64,000 bases of DNA, taken from positions 29,776 to 93,775 of the forward strand of contig JBGQAU010000003.1 of assembly GCA_041494445.1 (NCBI GenBank), given 5' to 3'. The notes under the pieces are model-generated. The model searched no databases, was not told the DNA's origin, and saw only the letters and a list, made by a program, of their open reading frames with translations. This DNA comes from JAIQFR01 sp041494445 (GTDB lineage: Bacteria > Acidobacteriota > Polarisedimenticolia > Polarisedimenticolales > JAIQFR01). Made by a program: the position numbers and the translations under genes. Below, one piece after another: positions 53,880 through 62,338 of this stretch (position 1 is the first letter of the stretch; each line of letters begins with the position of its first letter).

Positions 53880-55040
53880 TCACGGCGTAAGCCAGGACCG
53901 CGCGTACGACGCGTCCTCGCACGGGAGCGCCGGGGCGGCAACCGTCAGGGACGCGAACGTGTCGATCATGACGGCCAGCTCGTTCGTCCGGGCCTTCCCG
54001 ACGGACTCCTCGGCCTTGCCGGGCTGCGGCCCATGGGGAAGCCCGTCGGGGTGGAGCGTGATGGAACCGCGCTCGATCCCCTTCCGACTCATGAACTCCT
54101 CGTTGCAGTAGTACAGCATCTCGTCCGATCCGACGTTCGAGTGATGGTACGGGGCCGGGATCGACTGCGGATGGTAGTCGAAGAGCCTCGGAACGTAGGA
54201 GCACACGACGAAGCCGTCGCTCTCGAAGGTCTGATGGACCGGCGGCGGTTGGTGGACGCGCCCCGTGATCGGCTCGAAGTCCTCGATGTTGAACGCCCAC
54301 GGATAGTAATACCCGTCCCAGCCGACCACGTCGAGCGGATGGTGGTCGAGGACGACCCGGTGGAGCGCATTCCCCTTCTTGACCAGGACCGGGAACTCTC
54401 CCGTCGCGTCGTGGACCGGCAGGCTCCCGGGAAGGCGGATGTCCCGCTCGCAGAACGGGCTGTGCTCGAGGAGCTGTCCGTGGGAGTTCCGATACCGCTC
54501 GGGCGTCCTCACGTACCCCTCGCTCTCGATCACGAGGAAGATCTGTTCCCCGGGCGCGAGCCTCAGGCGGTGGACGATCCCTCGCGGGATCACGAGGTAG
54601 TCTCCCTTGCGGAACGGGATCTCGCCGAACTCCGACTCCAGCACCCCGCCCCCCTCGGCCACGTAGACGATCTCGTCTCCCTGCGCGTTGCGGTAGTGGA
54701 ACTCGTCGGTCGCGCTCGGCCTCGCCAGGGAGACCGCGAGGTCCCGGTTGTAGAGGAGAGGGATCCGGTCCGTGACCGGGCTCGGTCCGGCCGCCGGGAG
54801 ACGATGGGCTCGGAAGTGCCTCATGCGGGGGGTCGCGTCGGGCTCCGGCTGCCACCTCGTCTCCGCTACGCGCCGGGTCTCGAGGACCGTCGTCGGGCGC
54901 CTTACGTGGTACAGCAGCGATTGAATCCCCTTGAAGCCCAGGTTCCCCATGAGGTGCTCGTAGTACATTCCGCCGCCCTGCTTCGAGAACACGGTGTGGC
55001 GCTTGTGCGGAATCGTTCCGAGCCTGTGGTAGAAAGGCAT
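53880..55040 (-). CDS. hmgA: Homogentisate 1,2-dioxygenase
   Basis: A 386-residue cupin-fold Fe(II) dioxygenase opening homogentisate to maleylacetoacetate. Conserved parts include MPFYHRLGTIPHKRHTVF, DEIVYVAEGGGVLESEFG, GDYLVIPRGIVHRL, WDGYYYPWAFNIEDFEPITG and the metal-site region PYHHSNVGSDEMLYYC and HPDGLPHGPQPG. It starts at ATG 55040, 16 bases after hppD. Confidence 0.95.
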   Translation of the reverse strand: MPFYHRLGTIPHKRHTVFSKQGGGMYYEHLMGNLGFKGIQSLLYHVRRPTTVLETRRVAETRWQPEPDATPRMRHFRAHRLPAAGPSPVTDRIPLLYNRDLAVSLARPSATDEFHYRNAQGDEIVYVAEGGGVLESEFGEIPFRKGDYLVIPRGIVHRLRLAPGEQIFLVIESEGYVRTPERYRNSHGQLLEHSPFCERDIRLPGSLPVHDATGEFPVLVKKGNALHRVVLDHHPLDVVGWDGYYYPWAFNIEDFEPITGRVHQPPPVHQTFESDGFVVCSYVPRLFDYHPQSIPAPYHHSNVGSDEMLYYCNEEFMSRKGIERGSITLHPDGLPHGPQPGKAEESVGKARTNELAVMIDTFASLTVAAPALPCEDASYARSWLTP

Positions 55041-55056
55041 CGCGGTTCTCCGGGAA

Positions 55057-56145
55057 CTACAAGTTCCCCCTGCGGGCCTGCTCGCGCTCGATCGCCTCGA
55101 ACAGCGCCTTGAAGTTCCCCTTGCCGAAGCTCTGGCAGCCGCGCCGCTCTATCACCTCCAGGAAAAGCGTCGGCCGGTCCTCGACCGGTTGCGTGAAGAG
55201 CTGCAGAAGATAGCCGCTCTCGTCCCGGTCCACGAGGATGCCGAGCTTCCGGATCGCCTCGCGATCCTCGTCGATCTCGCCGACGCGGTCCCACACGGTT
55301 TCGTAGTACGACTCCGGCACGTGGAGGAAGTCCACGCCGTTCTCGCGAAGGCGGGACACCGTGGAGACGATGTCGTCGGTCAGGAGCGCGATGTGCTGCA
55401 CGCCCGCCGACGCGTTGAAATCGAGGTACTCCTGGATCTGGCTCTTCCTGAGGCCGGCCGCCGGCTCGTTGATCGGGAGCTTGATCCTCCGGTCGGGCGA
55501 GCTCGCCATGACCTTGCTTCGGAGCGCCGAGTGCTCGGTGGAGATGTCCTTGTCGTCGTACGACACGAACTGGTGGAATCCGAGGGTGCGGACGTACCAG
55601 TCGCACCATCGGTCCATCTGCCGGTCCTCGACGTTCCCGACGACGTGGTCCACGACCAGGAGCCCCGCGTCCCGCCCCGGGAGACGGACGTCCTCGTAGC
55701 CGGGGAGGAACACGCCGCCGTACCCCTCCTTCGAGACGAACGTGTGGATCGTGTCGCCGAACGTCCTGATCGCGAACGCGGTGACCGACCCGCTCCGGTC
55801 CTTGAACTCGGCGGGGGGCGTGACGGTCTCGGCCCCGCGAGCCACGACCTCCCGGTACGCGGCCTCGGCGTCCTCCACTTCGAAGGCCAGGTCCTTGACG
55901 CCGTCGCCGTGGAGGGTTAGGAAGACGTTCCGCGGGTCCTCGTGGGAAAGGGGGGACGTCAGGACCAGCCGGATATTGTCGTTCCCGACCACGTAGGACG
56001 CCCTTCCCCGCGCTCCCGTCTCCGGGCCCATGTAGGCGATCTGGCCGAAGCCGAAGGCCATCCGGTAGAAGTAAGCGGCCTGCCGCGCGTTCCCCACGAT
56101 CAGCTCGATGTGGTGGATGCGCTTGAGCCGCAACGGATGGGCCAC
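55057..56145 (-). CDS. hppD: 4-Hydroxyphenylpyruvate dioxygenase
   Basis: A 362-residue VOC-fold Fe(II) enzyme converting 4-hydroxyphenylpyruvate to homogentisate. The two-His-one-Glu triad is visible: VVDHVVGNV, GVQHIALLTDDI and LFLEVIERRG. The C-terminal SFGKGNFKALFEAIEREQARRG is typical. GTG 56145 is the start, preceded by GGGAGGCACC. It is the first gene of the operon; the aminotransferase that makes its substrate is not encoded here. Confidence 0.95.
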   Translation of the reverse strand: MAHPLRLKRIHHIELIVGNARQAAYFYRMAFGFGQIAYMGPETGARGRASYVVGNDNIRLVLTSPLSHEDPRNVFLTLHGDGVKDLAFEVEDAEAAYREVVARGAETVTPPAEFKDRSGSVTAFAIRTFGDTIHTFVSKEGYGGVFLPGYEDVRLPGRDAGLLVVDHVVGNVEDRQMDRWCDWYVRTLGFHQFVSYDDKDISTEHSALRSKVMASSPDRRIKLPINEPAAGLRKSQIQEYLDFNASAGVQHIALLTDDIVSTVSRLRENGVDFLHVPESYYETVWDRVGEIDEDREAIRKLGILVDRDESGYLLQLFTQPVEDRPTLFLEVIERRGCQSFGKGNFKALFEAIEREQARRGNL

Positions 56146-56299
56146 GGTGCCTCCCTCGGCCCCCGGTAATCAGGACCAAATGAGGAGTTTATCCCCGGCG
56201 GGATGGGAAGCGCAAGGTCAGGATCCCGAGGGGGCGCGGAGGCTCAGGCGACCCCGCGGGCGAGCCGCTCGCGGACGAGCGACATGGACGGCGCGCGCG

Positions 56300-57391
56300 T
56301 CAGACCGTCTCGAACGCGCGCGGGCGCGCGGCGCCGACCTCGTGCGGGTGCGGGACGGCCGCGCCGCTGGACAGACGATAAATGGAGCCGCGCCGCTCTC
56401 CCAGCCGCTCGATGAAGCCCCGTTCCACGAGCCGGCGCAGGTTGTCCTTGAGCGTGTTCCTGTTGGCGCCGGTCGCCGCCATGAGGAGCGACGCGGCCAC
56501 CGTGCCGTGCTCTCGGACCGCATCGAGGATCGCCCGCTGAAGCGGGGTCAGATCCAGGGAGCGGCGCTCGAGGTCGATCTTGACCTCCACGCGCTCGCGG
56601 TGTCGGTCCATGGCCTCCAGGAAGAACCGGATCCATGGGGAGAGATCGGCCTCGCCGGTCCAGATTCGGGTCTCGGCCGAATCGAACGCGTCGTGGTAAG
56701 CGCCTCGCATCTCCTCCATGACGCCTTCCAGGCTCGCGTACGGAAGATAACCGTAGCCGGCCCTTCGGACGAGGTGGACTGCCAGGAGGCGCGCCATCCT
56801 CGAGTTCCCCCGGGAGAACGGGCTCGCCGCGAGGAACGCGAGCATGAATGACGCCACGACGAGCAGCGGATGGTGCTCTCCGGACCGTAGCTCGATCTCG
56901 AGCCACGTCGTGAGCTTCTCCATCTTCTCCGAAAGCAGGCGGGGCGGCAGCGTCTGGAACACCCGTCCGATCGCCCGGCCCTCCGCGTCGAAGGCTTCTA
57001 GGTGGAGGGGCTCCGCGCGCCAGGCGGTGGGGGGCTCCGGGTTCTCCCGCACGCCCAGCAGCACCGCGTGGAGCTTCCGGATCTCGTCCGAGCTCACGAG
57101 GGGCCCGTCGGACGGGAACGGGCGGTCCATCGCCTCGGCGTAGCCGAGTACCTCCCGGCTCTCGCGGACGGGCAGTGCCTCCCCACGGAGCAGCCCTGCC
57201 ACCTCGGTGTCGGTCACGCGAACCCCGGACATCCGGCAGGACGCGGCCACCGAACGGATCCTGGTGGCCTCCTTGAGCCGCGTCAGCCGATCGGGCGGGA
57301 CCAGCGTCCCGGCCGCCCATACGCCGCGGAAGTGGTCGAGTCTGGAAACGGCGTTGAGTACTTCCGGTGTCACCTGTATCTTGAGTTCCAT
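56300..57391 (-). CDS. Degenerate Fic-family protein with winged-helix C-terminus
   Basis: A 363-residue protein with the Fic_N plus Fic layout. The active-site loop reads ASPFSRGNSRMAR (about 189-201): Ser190 replaces the catalytic His of HPFxxGNGR, and Arg/Ser replace Asp/Glu and Gly. The inhibitory-helix motif also lacks its Glu (AASCRMSGVRV, Ser55 at that position). The C-terminus (about 285-345) is a winged helix (LTPLQRAILDAVREHGTVAA, NTLKDNLRRLVERGFIERLG), so a DNA-binding regulatory role is possible. It has its own near-leaderless promoter. AMP-transfer activity is unlikely. Confidence 0.82.
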   Translation of the reverse strand: MELKIQVTPEVLNAVSRLDHFRGVWAAGTLVPPDRLTRLKEATRIRSVAASCRMSGVRVTDTEVAGLLRGEALPVRESREVLGYAEAMDRPFPSDGPLVSSDEIRKLHAVLLGVRENPEPPTAWRAEPLHLEAFDAEGRAIGRVFQTLPPRLLSEKMEKLTTWLEIELRSGEHHPLLVVASFMLAFLAASPFSRGNSRMARLLAVHLVRRAGYGYLPYASLEGVMEEMRGAYHDAFDSAETRIWTGEADLSPWIRFFLEAMDRHRERVEVKIDLERRSLDLTPLQRAILDAVREHGTVAASLLMAATGANRNTLKDNLRRLVERGFIERLGERRGSIYRLSSGAAVPHPHEVGAARPRAFETV

Positions 57392-57399
57392 TTCGACTC

Positions 57400-57428
57400 A
57401 TTGTAGCACCCAAAGCCACCCTGGTAAA
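57400..57428 (-). promoter_or_regulatory. Promoter of the Fic-like gene
   Basis: On the minus strand TTTACC (57423-57428), 17-base spacer, TACAAT (57400-57405). The start site would fall within about 2-3 bases of the ATG at 57391 and no Shine-Dalgarno is present, so translation is probably leaderless. Confidence 0.55.
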
Positions 57429-57502
57429 TGGGTGTGTTTGGGTGCCAGTACGGGCGCCTTCGTTCGGAGCTTCTCGTCGTTCTCACGCCCTCTGGACTCT
57501 CG

Positions 57503-57531
57503 TTGACAGGACCGTGACGGAGAATTACGAT
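57503..57531 (+). promoter_or_regulatory. Promoter of the PilZ-M28 gene pair
   Basis: TTGACA (57503-57508), a 17-base spacer and TACGAT (57526-57531), about 55 bases before the ATG at 57587 and divergent from the Fic promoter. Confidence 0.55.
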
Positions 57532-57586
57532 TCATCCCCTCCCGAACGCTGTGCGAGCACGTCCAGGGCGACTCGAGGATACCACG

Positions 57587-58384
57587 ATGGCGCCGGAATC
57601 GAGGAGCATCGTTTCCAGGGGCTTCCGGTTCCCGTCCAGCCTCCCGGCGGTGCTCTTGGAACGGGATCTCAAGCATCCCTGTGTTGCCCTCGACTTGAGC
57701 CGGACGGGGGTGCTCCTGGTGGGAGAGTTCCCGCCCCCCGCCGGACTGGAGATCGAATTCGCGATTCGATCGCCCGCCGGCGACCTGGAGCAGCGGTTCA
57801 GCGGCCGCGTCACCCGGCGAGGGCTCGCCGGCGAGGGCGGGGGGACCGGTATAGCGATCGAGTTCCTGGCCCTCGACCTGGAGCAGAAGCGGGTGCTCGA
57901 GTTGCTTCTCGCGCGCGTCGTGGAAGGGCTGGCGCCGGCCCCGATCGACGCGCTCCCCGCGGACGCGCCCCCGCACGTGGTTAGGCAGGCCCTGGCCACG
58001 GTCCCGGTCCCGCACCGGATCGCCCTCGCCGCGCGGGCGGGCCCCCGCCAGCGGGAATTCCTCCGCCAGGACCCGCACCCGCAGGTGCTGGAGGCTCTGG
58101 CGCGCAACCCGAACCTTCTCCGGGCGGAGGCGAGAGATCTCGCCTCGGTCGCTCACCTGACGCAGCCGACGCTCGAAATCCTCGCGACGGATCCCCGCTG
58201 GTCGCGCGACGACGAGATCCGGATCATCGTCGCCACGCACCCGAACGTCTCGATTCCCTTTGCGGAGCGCGTGGTGGCAGAGCTCGGGGAACCCGCGCTC
58301 CGGAGGATACTCGCCCGCCCGTCGCTCAACGCGACCCTCCGGGACAAGATCGTGAAACGCCTCGCCCGCCGACGAGCGCCATAA
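57587..58384 (+). CDS. PilZ-domain protein with C-terminal LRV/HEAT-like helices
   Basis: A 265-residue cytoplasmic protein. Residues about 10-115 form a PilZ-like beta-barrel (an Arg-containing start SRGFRFPSSLPAV, LDLSRTGVLLVGEF as the D/NxSxxG segment, GTGIAIEF). Residues about 130-262 are repeated short helices (QVLEALARNPNLLRAEARDL, LEILATDPRWS, IRIIVATHPNVS) like leucine-rich-variant or HEAT units. A cyclic-di-GMP effector role is inferred. It is 7 bases before the M28 peptidase gene. Confidence 0.72.
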   Translation: MAPESRSIVSRGFRFPSSLPAVLLERDLKHPCVALDLSRTGVLLVGEFPPPAGLEIEFAIRSPAGDLEQRFSGRVTRRGLAGEGGGTGIAIEFLALDLEQKRVLELLLARVVEGLAPAPIDALPADAPPHVVRQALATVPVPHRIALAARAGPRQREFLRQDPHPQVLEALARNPNLLRAEARDLASVAHLTQPTLEILATDPRWSRDDEIRIIVATHPNVSIPFAERVVAELGEPALRRILARPSLNATLRDKIVKRLARRRAP

Positions 58385-58391
58385 TCACGCC

Positions 58392-59813
58392 ATGCCCAAC
58401 CATCGGATCGCGGCGGCGCTCGTCGGGCTGTCATTCCTTCTCTCCCAGGAGGCGGTCGTGTGCGCAGGTGACGACGCTCCGGCGCGGATCCTGACGGCGG
58501 CCAGGTCCGAAGGGCAGGCGTGGGAGAAGCTGGCCTGGCTCACGGACCGGATCGGGCCTCGTCTCAGCGGGTCGGCGGGTTACGAGGCCGCGGCCAAGTG
58601 GGCGGTGGCTCAGCTCGCGCGGGACGGGGCGGATCGGGTCTGGACCGAGAAAGTCATGGTCCCCCACTGGGTCCGTGGGACCGAGACCGCGGCGATCGTG
58701 GCGCCGGTCTTCGCCCCCATGGCGGTCACGGCGCTTGGCCTGAGCGATCCGACCCCTGAAGGCGGCATCACCGCCGAGGTGCTCGAGGTCACGAGCCTCG
58801 ACGAGCTCAAGACGGTCGCCGCGAAGGTCAAGGGCAGGATCGTGCTCTACAACCGGCCGGTGCTCCCGAACGGGGGCGAGGAGCACGGCTACGGCGCCGC
58901 TGCCTCCCTCCGTCACGATGGGGGGGTGGAGGCCGCGAAGCTCGGCGCGGCCGGCGCGCTGATCCGCTCCCTCGGCACCGCCGCGTTCCGGCTGCCGCAC
59001 ACCGGCATGACCGAGCGCGAGGAGGGGGTCCCGCGGGTGCCCTTCGCCGCGATCAGCCAGGAGGACGCCGATCACATCCATCGCCTCCTGGCCGCAGGCG
59101 AGACCGTTCGCGTGAGATACGCCCTCGGCTGCCGGAACCTCCCCGACGTCGAGTCCGAAAACGTCCTCGCCGAGATCCGCGGAAGCGAGCGTCCGAACGA
59201 GATCGTCCTGATCGGCGCGCACCTGGATTCGTGGGATCTCTCCCCCGGCGCGATCGACGACGGGGCCGGTTGCGCGGTCGTCATGGACGCTCTCCGGCTC
59301 CTGAAATCGCTGGGCTTGAAGCCTCGCCGGACGGTCCGCGCCGTGCTGTTCGCCAACGAGGAGAACGGGCTCCGGGGCGGGCACGCCTACGCCGAGGCCC
59401 ACCGCGACGAGCTCGCCCGCCACGTCGCCGCCGTCGAGGTGGACAGCGGCGGGGCGCGGCCGACCGGCTTCGGGGTGAGCGCCGGGCCCGGAGGCATCGA
59501 GGCCGTCCGACGGATCGCCGCTCCGCTGGCGGAGATCGGAGCCTCGGAGGTCTCGAAGGGAGGCGGCGGGGCCGACATCTCCCCGATGCGCGCCGCGCGG
59601 GTCCCGATGATCGGCTTGCGCCAGGACACGACCCACTATTTCGACTACCACCACTCGGCGGCGGACACCTTGGACAAGGTGGACCCCAAGGACCTCGCCT
59701 CGTGCGCGGGCGCTCTGGCCGTCCTGGCGTACGGCCTCGCGGACGCGGCGGAGCCCTTGCCCCGGCTCGACTCGCCCGAGAAACCGCCGGCACCGCCGAA
59801 GACGTCGAAGTAG
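58392..59813 (+). CDS. M28-family exopeptidase with PA domain
   Basis: A 473-residue secreted zinc peptidase: signal peptide (about 1-25), N-terminal cap, PA domain (about 120-245), and an M28 catalytic domain (about 255-455) with ligands in IGAHLDSWD, PGAIDDGAG, FANEENGLRGG, VEVDSGG and FDYHHSAADT, the last with the second His. It resembles carboxypeptidase Q/glutamate carboxypeptidase-like enzymes. The tail is Pro/Lys-rich. Co-transcribed with the PilZ gene. Confidence 0.9.
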   Translation: MPNHRIAAALVGLSFLLSQEAVVCAGDDAPARILTAARSEGQAWEKLAWLTDRIGPRLSGSAGYEAAAKWAVAQLARDGADRVWTEKVMVPHWVRGTETAAIVAPVFAPMAVTALGLSDPTPEGGITAEVLEVTSLDELKTVAAKVKGRIVLYNRPVLPNGGEEHGYGAAASLRHDGGVEAAKLGAAGALIRSLGTAAFRLPHTGMTEREEGVPRVPFAAISQEDADHIHRLLAAGETVRVRYALGCRNLPDVESENVLAEIRGSERPNEIVLIGAHLDSWDLSPGAIDDGAGCAVVMDALRLLKSLGLKPRRTVRAVLFANEENGLRGGHAYAEAHRDELARHVAAVEVDSGGARPTGFGVSAGPGGIEAVRRIAAPLAEIGASEVSKGGGGADISPMRAARVPMIGLRQDTTHYFDYHHSAADTLDKVDPKDLASCAGALAVLAYGLADAAEPLPRLDSPEKPPAPPKTSK

Positions 59814-59892
59814 CCAAGGGCGTGAGACGCTCGGCTGGAGCGTTCTCGCGGTCTCCCCCGCGCGGCACCCGGCTCCGACCGGATCAACGGTC

Positions 59893-59980
59893 GGTGGTGG
59901 TTTCGGCGCTGGGCGGCAGTGTGATATAAGGGTCTTTTCTCGGACGTGGTCCTCGGATCCTCAGTTTGGACGTCTATCCC
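59893..59980 (+). repeat. Dispersed repeat, left-truncated copy F
   Basis: From GGTGGTGGTTTCGG to CTATCCCC it matches copies D, E and G with some substitutions; the first ~30 bases are absent. The glycosyltransferase gene lies directly to its right. Confidence 0.7.
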
Positions 59981-60101
59981 CTAAGAGAGTTGCGCCGACG
60001 GGAGCGAGGACTCTCAATCTAAGGTCGGCGGGAGCGGCAATATCAGAATCTGCATTCTGACCGAGTACTTTGACCCGGGCGGAGCCGGGGGCACACCCTC
60101 G

Positions 60102-61277
60102 ATGATGCCCGAGTTGGCTCGGGCCCTGAAGGCGGAAGACCCCGCTCTGGACATCGAGATCATCGCCAGCAGGAATAGGTACCGAGGCGGCGACGACCAG
60201 TATCCGCCGGAGCAGGACTGGGAGGGCGTACGGGTCCTCCGCCTCGGCACACCGCGCTCCAACCAGGACTCCACCGCGTTGCGTCTCCTCGCCGGCCTGT
60301 ACTTCTCGCTGGTGGCCAGGCGCAGGCTGCTCAGCCTGCCGCGCTATGACTTACTGCTGGTGGGGACCAACCCGCCCTCGGCGCCGCTGGCCGCGCTCGC
60401 TCTGCGCCGCAAACGCCACACGCCCTATGTCTATCTGATCCATGATCTGTACCCCGACGTGGCAGTCTCACTCGGAGCCTTGAGGGCCACCTCCAAGGCC
60501 GCGCGTGTCTGTGCCTGGGCGCAGCGCCGCTGGCTGCACGGCGCCGCTCGCGTCGTGGCCATCGGTCGCTGCATGCGCGATTACCTCGCCGACCGCTATG
60601 GCCTCGATGCCGAGCAAATCGAGGTGATCACCAACTGGTCGCGGCTTGAGGGGCCGTCCTGCCTGCCGGCGAAGACGCAGTTTCGCGCCCGTCATGGGCT
60701 GTCGGAATTCGTGGTCCTCTACGCCGGGAACTTCGGCCGTTACCAGGACTTCGGCACCATTCTCGATGCTGCCGCCATGGTTCGCGCGACCCACCCGGAC
60801 ATCACTTTCGTCTTCGTCGGCGACGGCGCCAAGCGTCCAGAGATCGCCGCCCGTATGGAGAGCGGTGCAGCCGGCAACTCCCTCTTGCTACCCTTTGTGC
60901 CAGACGAGGAATTTGCGGACCTGCTGGCGGCGGCGGACGTATCCCTTGTGACGCTCGAGGCCGGTGCGGAAGCGATCGGGGTGCCCAGCAAGTTCTACAA
61001 TATCCTCGCCTCCGGACGGCCCACTGTGGCCGTGGTGGGCGAGGGCTCCGAGGTCGCTCGACTCATTGCCGAGGAGAGTTGTGGGTTACGCGTGGCCCAG
61101 GGCGATGCCGCCGGTCTGGTGCAGGCGGTGGTGCAACTCGCCGCGAACCCCGAGACCGCTGCCCAGATGGGCGAGCGGGCCCGCAGCGCCTTCGAGCACC
61201 GGTTCACGTTGCGGCGCATCGCTGAGCAGTACCTGAGCTTGTTCTCCGAGGTCCTGGCGGAGGGCACCCGGCCATGA
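60102..61277 (+). CDS. GT4-family glycosyltransferase, start region damaged
   Basis: A 391-residue (from ATG 60102) GT-B glycosyltransferase of the WbuB/WcaI-like group, probably adding a sugar during surface polysaccharide synthesis. Features: GGAGGTPSMMPELARALK N-terminal loop, YVYLIHDLYPDVAVSLG, VITNWSRLEG, VVLYAGNFGRYQDFGTILDA and the donor-site EAIGVPSKFYNILASGRP. The first beta-strand (NIRICILTEYFDPGG) is encoded upstream from about 60039, but no ATG, GTG or TTG exists there between the in-frame stop at 59982 and 60102. The gene lies between repeat copies F and G. Confidence 0.82.
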   Translation: MMPELARALKAEDPALDIEIIASRNRYRGGDDQYPPEQDWEGVRVLRLGTPRSNQDSTALRLLAGLYFSLVARRRLLSLPRYDLLLVGTNPPSAPLAALALRRKRHTPYVYLIHDLYPDVAVSLGALRATSKAARVCAWAQRRWLHGAARVVAIGRCMRDYLADRYGLDAEQIEVITNWSRLEGPSCLPAKTQFRARHGLSEFVVLYAGNFGRYQDFGTILDAAAMVRATHPDITFVFVGDGAKRPEIAARMESGAAGNSLLLPFVPDEEFADLLAAADVSLVTLEAGAEAIGVPSKFYNILASGRPTVAVVGEGSEVARLIAEESCGLRVAQGDAAGLVQAVVQLAANPETAAQMGERARSAFEHRFTLRRIAEQYLSLFSEVLAEGTRP

Positions 61278-61327
61278 ACTACGTGGTCGCCGGGGCGACC
61301 TCCGGAAGCGGCGACGCTGTGCTCAGT

Positions 61328-61443
61328 CCCGGGCACCGGGAGGAGAATGAGATTGGGTGGTGGTTTCGGCGCTGGGCGGCAGGGTGACATGAGGGTCCCT
61401 TCTCGGACGTGGTCCTCGGTTCCGCTGCTTGAACGTCCTCCCC
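61328..61443 (+). repeat. Dispersed repeat, copy G
   Basis: Full-length copy starting CCCGGGCACCGGGAGGAGAA. Its right end abuts a truncated glycosyltransferase gene on the minus strand, which places the boundary near 61443. Confidence 0.85.
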
Positions 61444-61585
61444 CCAGCGACCCGTCGTACGCCGCACGGCAGAGCACGTCCTCAGCATGGCCGGCCGCCA
61501 CCCAGTGCCGAGCGAACTCGTGTGTCCGCACGCCGCCCCAGCCCCGGGGCGTCGCGAAATATCGATGGATCCTGAGGATGCGCAT
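61444..61585 (-). pseudogene. 5' stub of a second GT4 glycosyltransferase gene
   Basis: ATG 61585 begins MRILRIHRYFATPRGWGGVR then THEFARHWVAAGHAEDVLCR and AAYDGSL, a standard GT4 N-terminus (usual form MKILFIHQYFSTPRGWGGVR). Similarity ends after about 47 codons, exactly where repeat copy G begins, so the remainder was replaced or deleted at the repeat. It is upstream-adjacent, on the same strand, to the sugar transferase. Confidence 0.8.
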
Positions 61586-61591
61586 GCGCGC

Positions 61592-62293
61592 TCAGGCCTT
61601 GGCACGGCCCGAACAACCGAAGGTCAGGCCCGGCACGTCAACGGCGGGCAGGTCGCGAAACAGGCGTTCGAGCAGACGGCTGGCCGGGAACAGGATCACC
61701 CACGCCGTCAGGAAAAGCAGTCGCAGGTCCGTCCACGGCCCCATGTGGCGCTGGTACCAGAGTTCGAGTTCGCCCTTGGCCGGCGAGATGTGCTCGCGGT
61801 AGAACACTTCGGGCGGCATGCCGCACTCGGAGAGCAGCCGCTCCTCGTCCCGGAACACGATCGAACCGATGCCGGTCAGGCCCGGCCGGACATCGTAGAT
61901 CCGCGCCTTCACGTGCGGCGGGTACGGGTCGAACGTCTTGTCGACCAGCGGCCGCGGACCCACCAGCGCCATGTCCCCGAGCAGAACGTTCACCACCTGC
62001 GGCAGCTCGTTGATCTTGGTCCTGCGCAGGAAGCGCCCGAACGGCAGAACGCGCGGATCGCGCCGCGTGGTGTGAAAACCGCCCGCCATGTTGGACGAGC
62101 TCTTCATCATCGTGGTGAACTTCCAGATCCGGAAACGGCGGTTGTGGTAGCCGATGCGCTCCTGGAAGTAGAAGACCTGGTGCTCACCCGTGCAGAACAG
62201 GATCGCGCAGACGGGGAGAAGGAGCGGCAACAGAACGAGGATGGCCAGGAGGGCTAGGGTGGAGTCCAGGATGCGCTTGATGGATGCGTACAT
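61592..62293 (-). CDS. Undecaprenyl-phosphate sugar transferase (initiating)
   Basis: A 233-residue member of the bacterial sugar transferase family (PF02397 type) that loads the first sugar-phosphate on undecaprenyl phosphate. It has one N-terminal membrane helix (about 9-33), FYFQERIGYHNRRFRIWKF, FLRRTKINELPQVVNVLLGD, MALVGPRPL and YDVRPGLTGIGSI. It lies 45 bases after the CapD-like gene on the same strand, part of a surface polysaccharide cluster. Confidence 0.92.
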   Translation of the reverse strand: MYASIKRILDSTLALLAILVLLPLLLPVCAILFCTGEHQVFYFQERIGYHNRRFRIWKFTTMMKSSSNMAGGFHTTRRDPRVLPFGRFLRRTKINELPQVVNVLLGDMALVGPRPLVDKTFDPYPPHVKARIYDVRPGLTGIGSIVFRDEERLLSECGMPPEVFYREHISPAKGELELWYQRHMGPWTDLRLLFLTAWVILFPASRLLERLFRDLPAVDVPGLTFGCSGRAKA

Positions 62294-62338
62294 TGTTCGC
62301 TCTGCTACGAATTGCGTGGATCCCGCGGACTTCCGCAG

